A stretch of DNA of 64,000 nt from the NCBI GenBank assembly GCA_963721065.1, contig CAVRHO010000008.1, positions 62,001 to 126,000 of the forward strand. The letters are read 5' to 3'. Origin of the DNA: CAWBLP01 sp963721065 (GTDB lineage Bacteria; Pseudomonadota; Alphaproteobacteria; Acetobacterales; Acetobacteraceae). Both the position numbers and the translations under genes were made by a program. Each line of letters opens with the position of its first letter. The first letter of the stretch is position 1. Under the pieces are notes generated by a model that was not told the origin of the DNA, searched no databases, and saw nothing but the letters and a program-made list of their open reading frames with translations. Below are positions 61,558 through 64,000 of this stretch, piece after piece.

Positions 61558-62465
61558 CAGGCCTCGCCGTCGGGGGGCGGCGCAAGCACCCGCAGCACAT
61601 CCCGGCGCAAGCGGAAGCGATAGGGGCCGGCCAGGCGCTCGCGTTCGCCGTCGCGCACCACCAGGCGGTGGCGGTGGCGGGTCTCCACCACCACCTCCTC
61701 GCCGCACAGAAGCTGGAAGTCGCGCGCCGGACGCAGCCGACCCAGGGCCAGCCCCGCCGCCAGCGTCAGCAGCGCGAGCCGCCCGCATTCCGGGGCGACA
61801 TACAGCGCGAGATGGCCACGCTCCAGGCACTCCGCGCCGGCCAGACGGAAGGCGGTCAGTTGGAACGCATTGTTGGCCACGAACACCATGGGGCTGCGCC
61901 AGCGCTGGGTGGTGCCGTCCACGGTGACGCGCAGCGCCAACGGCGCGCGGGGACGGACGAGGGAAAGCAGAACCGACACGTGGGCGGCGATCTGGCTGCG
62001 GCCCCAGCGGCTGTACAGCACCTCGCGCTGCTCCAGGATGCGGCCGTACACGCCGAGGCTGGCGTTGTTGATAAAGGCCCGGCCATTGACCTCGCCCATG
62101 CTGACCCGGCGCTCGTGTCCCTGCGCGAGAACGCCGACCGCCCCCTCGATATCGGTCGGTATGCCCAGGCCGCGCGCGAAGTAGTTGAAGGTGCCCAGGG
62201 GCAGCACGCCCATGCGCTGGTCGGTATCGGCCAGGTGTGCCGCGCCGGCGGACAGCGTGCCGTCACCGCCACCGACGACGACGGTCCCGAACCCGTCGCG
62301 CACGCCATCCGCCACGGCCGCGGCGACACCCCGCCCGCCCGGTACCATGCGGATTTCCGCGTCCAGTTCGTGACGTGCGAGTGCATCCGACAGCTCTCGC
62401 TTCTTCTGGTCGGGCGGCAGGCGGCCGGATCGCGCGTTCACCACCACCAGCATTCGGCCGCTCAT
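61557..62465 (-). CDS. diacylglycerol kinase family lipid kinase
   Basis: A 302-residue DAGK-catalytic-domain protein. The nucleotide loop GTVVVGGGDGTLSAGA (GGDGT) and VLPLGTFNYFARGLGIPTD are diagnostic; INNASLGVYG and FVANNAFQLTAFR follow. It phosphorylates diacylglycerol, sphingoid or similar lipids with ATP. ATG 62465 has AAGGAG eight bases upstream. First of the two-gene operon with the metallophosphoesterase: a kinase and a phosphatase side by side. Confidence 0.88.
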   Translation of the reverse strand: MSGRMLVVVNARSGRLPPDQKKRELSDALARHELDAEIRMVPGGRGVAAAVADGVRDGFGTVVVGGGDGTLSAGAAHLADTDQRMGVLPLGTFNYFARGLGIPTDIEGAVGVLAQGHERRVSMGEVNGRAFINNASLGVYGRILEQREVLYSRWGRSQIAAHVSVLLSLVRPRAPLALRVTVDGTTQRWRSPMVFVANNAFQLTAFRLAGAECLERGHLALYVAPECGRLALLTLAAGLALGRLRPARDFQLLCGEEVVVETRHRHRLVVRDGERERLAGPYRFRLRRDVLRVLAPPPDGEA

Positions 62466-62695
62466 GCCCGGGCTCCTTCGTTGCGGCGTACGCGGATTTG
62501 CGCAACCGTAAACGCCGTGACAGGCGAAGCGGTTCACGTTCCGGGGGCTGCATGCGGGTGTCGTGATCGGGACGTGCAGGCGTCCGGAGGGGACAGCGGT
62601 CGGAAGACGTGGCGACGGGCAGAGCCAACCACGTCGTGGCGGGCCCGGCCGTGCACGGATGTTGATCTGGTTCGTTCCGACGTCGCTCTTCCGTG

Positions 62696-62802
62696 TCATG
62701 GCCGAGCCCTGACCCGGCCATCTGCCCCCGTCCAGGCGTGTTCCGGCTGCGTGCCGGCCCGATCGTTCCGGGGCAGACGGCCGGGTCAGGCCCGGCCATG
62801 AC
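62696..62802. repeat. R1 palindromic element, copy 4
   Basis: CATGGCCGAGCCCTGACCCG and ACGGCCGGGTCAGGCCCGGC frame it; the core GCCCGATCGTTCCGG and TCTGCCCCCGTCCAGGCG match copy 1. It lies in the roughly 420-base gap between the SDR and the lipid kinase gene, which contains no other recognisable feature. Confidence 0.8.
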
Positions 62803-62885
62803 CGCGTCTATCGAGGCCAGCTCGCGACTTCTTCCTACCCGCCGGGAGCACAGGCCGTCCGGACATGGCCGGACGTGCGGCAGGC

Positions 62886-63647
62886 CTAGCCGCCGCCGTC
62901 GATCGTCAGCACCGTTCCGGACGTGTACCCTGACAGCGGGCTCGCCAAAAACGCCACCGCGTTCCCGATCTCGCTCGGCAGCGCCGCGCGGCCGAACGGC
63001 ATGCTGGCGGTCAGCTCCCGCCAGCGGTCCGGATCGCCGAATTTCCGCTCCGCCTCCGCCCGGCGCAGCATCACCAGCCGGTCGGTCTCCACCGGCCCCG
63101 GGTTGATCGCCACCACGCGCAGCCCGTCCGCCGGCGCGCCCTTGCCCAGCGCCCGGGTGAATGCCATCAGCGACGCATTGCCCGCCGCGCCGGCGATATA
63201 GGCGGTGGGGAACTTCTCGCCCGCCGCGCCGATCACGTTGATGATCACGCCCGACCGCCGCGCCTTCATCCGCGCATACACCGCGCGGCAGAAGGAGATG
63301 TAGCCGAACACCTTCAGGTCCCACGCCTCCCGCCAGCGCGCGTCATCCACGCCCAGCAGGTCTCCCGGCGGGATGGCGCCGGCGTTGTTGACCAGGATGT
63401 CCAGGTCGCCGGCCTGCTCCGCCACGCGGCGCACCGCGGCATCGTTCGACAGGTCGGCGGCGATGGTGCGCACGTTCACCTGGCGACGGGCGCGGATCGC
63501 CGCCGCGGCCTCCTCCAGTGCGGCGGCGGTACGGGCGACCAGGATCAGGTTGCAGCCCTCGTCCGCCAGCACCTCGGCCGTCGCCCGGCCGATGCCCTTC
63601 GACCCGCCGGTGATCAGCGCGGTCTTGCCCGCCAGTTGCAGATCCAT
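62886..63647 (-). CDS. SDR-fold protein lacking the catalytic Ser and Lys
   Basis: A 253-residue short-chain dehydrogenase fold. The NAD(P) motif TGGSKGIGRA and NNAGAIPPGD are normal. The active site is not: Tyr150 is present (TAYIAGAAGN) but position 154, normally Lys, is Ala, and the stretch before it (NVIGAAGE) has no Ser. ATG 63647 lies two bases after the stop of the upstream glutamine amidotransferase, so they are one operon. It may bind a cofactor or substrate without standard dehydrogenase chemistry, or use an alternative base. Confidence 0.8.
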   Translation of the reverse strand: MDLQLAGKTALITGGSKGIGRATAEVLADEGCNLILVARTAAALEEAAAAIRARRQVNVRTIAADLSNDAAVRRVAEQAGDLDILVNNAGAIPPGDLLGVDDARWREAWDLKVFGYISFCRAVYARMKARRSGVIINVIGAAGEKFPTAYIAGAAGNASLMAFTRALGKGAPADGLRVVAINPGPVETDRLVMLRRAEAERKFGDPDRWRELTASMPFGRAALPSEIGNAVAFLASPLSGYTSGTVLTIDGGG

Positions 63648-63649
63648 CT

Positions 63650-64000
63650 CTACGCCGCCTCCCCCATGATTGCCTGGTACGCCCGGCACGCTGCGCCGAA
63701 TGCCTGGAACAGCGCCACGCTCGCCGAGTTGTTGGCATAGTTCCATTCCGGGTGCCATTGCACGCCGTACACCCAGGGGACAACCCCATCCGCCGGGCCG
63801 CGGACGCAGCCGGCGGCGCGGTCCATCCGTACCGCCTCGATGGTGCCGTCCGGCGCGGTGGCCTCCACCACCAGGCCGGGCGCCGGCTGGTCGATCGCCT
63901 GGCCGTGCAGCGAGTTCACCAGGATCGTGGTGGCGCCGACGATGCGGGCCAGGCCGCCGCGGACCGAGACCAGGTGCTTGGGGCCGTATCGCTCCTCCAG
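63650..64000 (-). CDS. class I glutamine amidotransferase, C-terminal part
   Basis: The last 116 residues of a gene that continues beyond the window. VGATTILVNSLHGQAID and YGVQWHPEWNYANN match the gamma-glutamyl-gamma-aminobutyrate hydrolase (PuuD-like) and related GATase family: the catalytic His and Glu are in QWHPE. The nucleophile Cys lies outside. By family it hydrolyses gamma-glutamyl amides. It is followed two bases later by the SDR-like gene. Confidence 0.8.
   Translation of the reverse strand: MEERYGPKHLVSVRGGLARIVGATTILVNSLHGQAIDQPAPGLVVEATAPDGTIEAVRMDRAAGCVRGPADGVVPWVYGVQWHPEWNYANNSASVALFQAFGAACRAYQAIMGEAA

Overview
The window is a 64 kb piece of chromosome from a high-GC alphaproteobacterium. 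The rpmF-plsX-fabH cluster, EipB (an alphaproteobacterial envelope protein), the 7Fe ferredoxin next to CarD, and a BigR-type persulfide repressor all fit that class. Many acyl-CoA, flavin-monooxygenase and amidohydrolase genes, together with the GC-rich codon use, suggest an Acetobacteraceae-like soil or freshwater organism. The family assignment is inference; the class is fairly secure. I saw no rRNA, tRNA, prophage, transposase gene or CRISPR array.

Layout. 1-17 kb: a partial Tat-exported protein, an adenine deaminase, then a minus-strand run of rpmF, plsX, fabH, eipB, an FAH-family hydrolase and a Na+/Ca2+ antiporter; next a methyltransferase, lpxB, an uncharacterised methyltransferase-like protein, a small possible Cys-hydrolase, a GT87 glycosyltransferase, a dienelactone hydrolase, an MFS exporter and an ATP-grasp-like protein. 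17-29 kb: a catabolic island with an alpha/beta hydrolase, two luciferase-like (LLM) flavin oxidoreductases, a BadH-like SDR, the tail of a lost acyl-CoA dehydrogenase, a MaoC hydratase, a crotonase/3-hydroxyacyl-CoA dehydrogenase fusion, a quinone-oxidoreductase-like protein and a 2-hydroxyacid dehydrogenase. 29-33 kb: carD, fdxA and radA. 33-35.6 kb: a bigR-blh-dsbA-rhodanese sulfur-stress operon. 36-48.5 kb: ugd, a heme-binding-like protein, an SCP2/hydrolase fusion with a HIBADH-like reductase, panC, a DUF2332 protein with an SDR, an ABC1 kinase-like protein and an M3 peptidase. 48.6-64 kb: an acyl-CoA ligase, a methyltransferase/epoxide hydrolase pair, a 730-residue protein of unknown function, two paralogous amidohydrolases around a DUF4160/DUF2442 pair, an MFS transporter, a phosphoesterase/lipid-kinase pair, an SDR and a partial glutamine amidotransferase.

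Three things stand out. First, almost every intergenic gap over 300 bases holds repeats: a roughly 105-115 bp palindromic element (R1, four copies), a hairpin element with nested inverted repeats (R2, about nine full or partial copies), and several unrelated short tandem arrays. One R1 copy plus a 16-bp array has been read into the end of an SDR gene. Second, five conserved genes (plsX, the crotonase/HAD fusion, a small periplasmic protein, an acyl-CoA ligase and DUF2442) are each broken by what looks like one extra base. For an essential gene like plsX this points to indel errors in the assembly, although real decay is possible. Third, the repressor at 32980-33330 has two cysteines with the 66-residue spacing of BigR/SqrR and sits upstream of persulfide dioxygenase-like, Tat-exported thioredoxin-fold and rhodanese genes, which makes the regulation of that operon readable from sequence.
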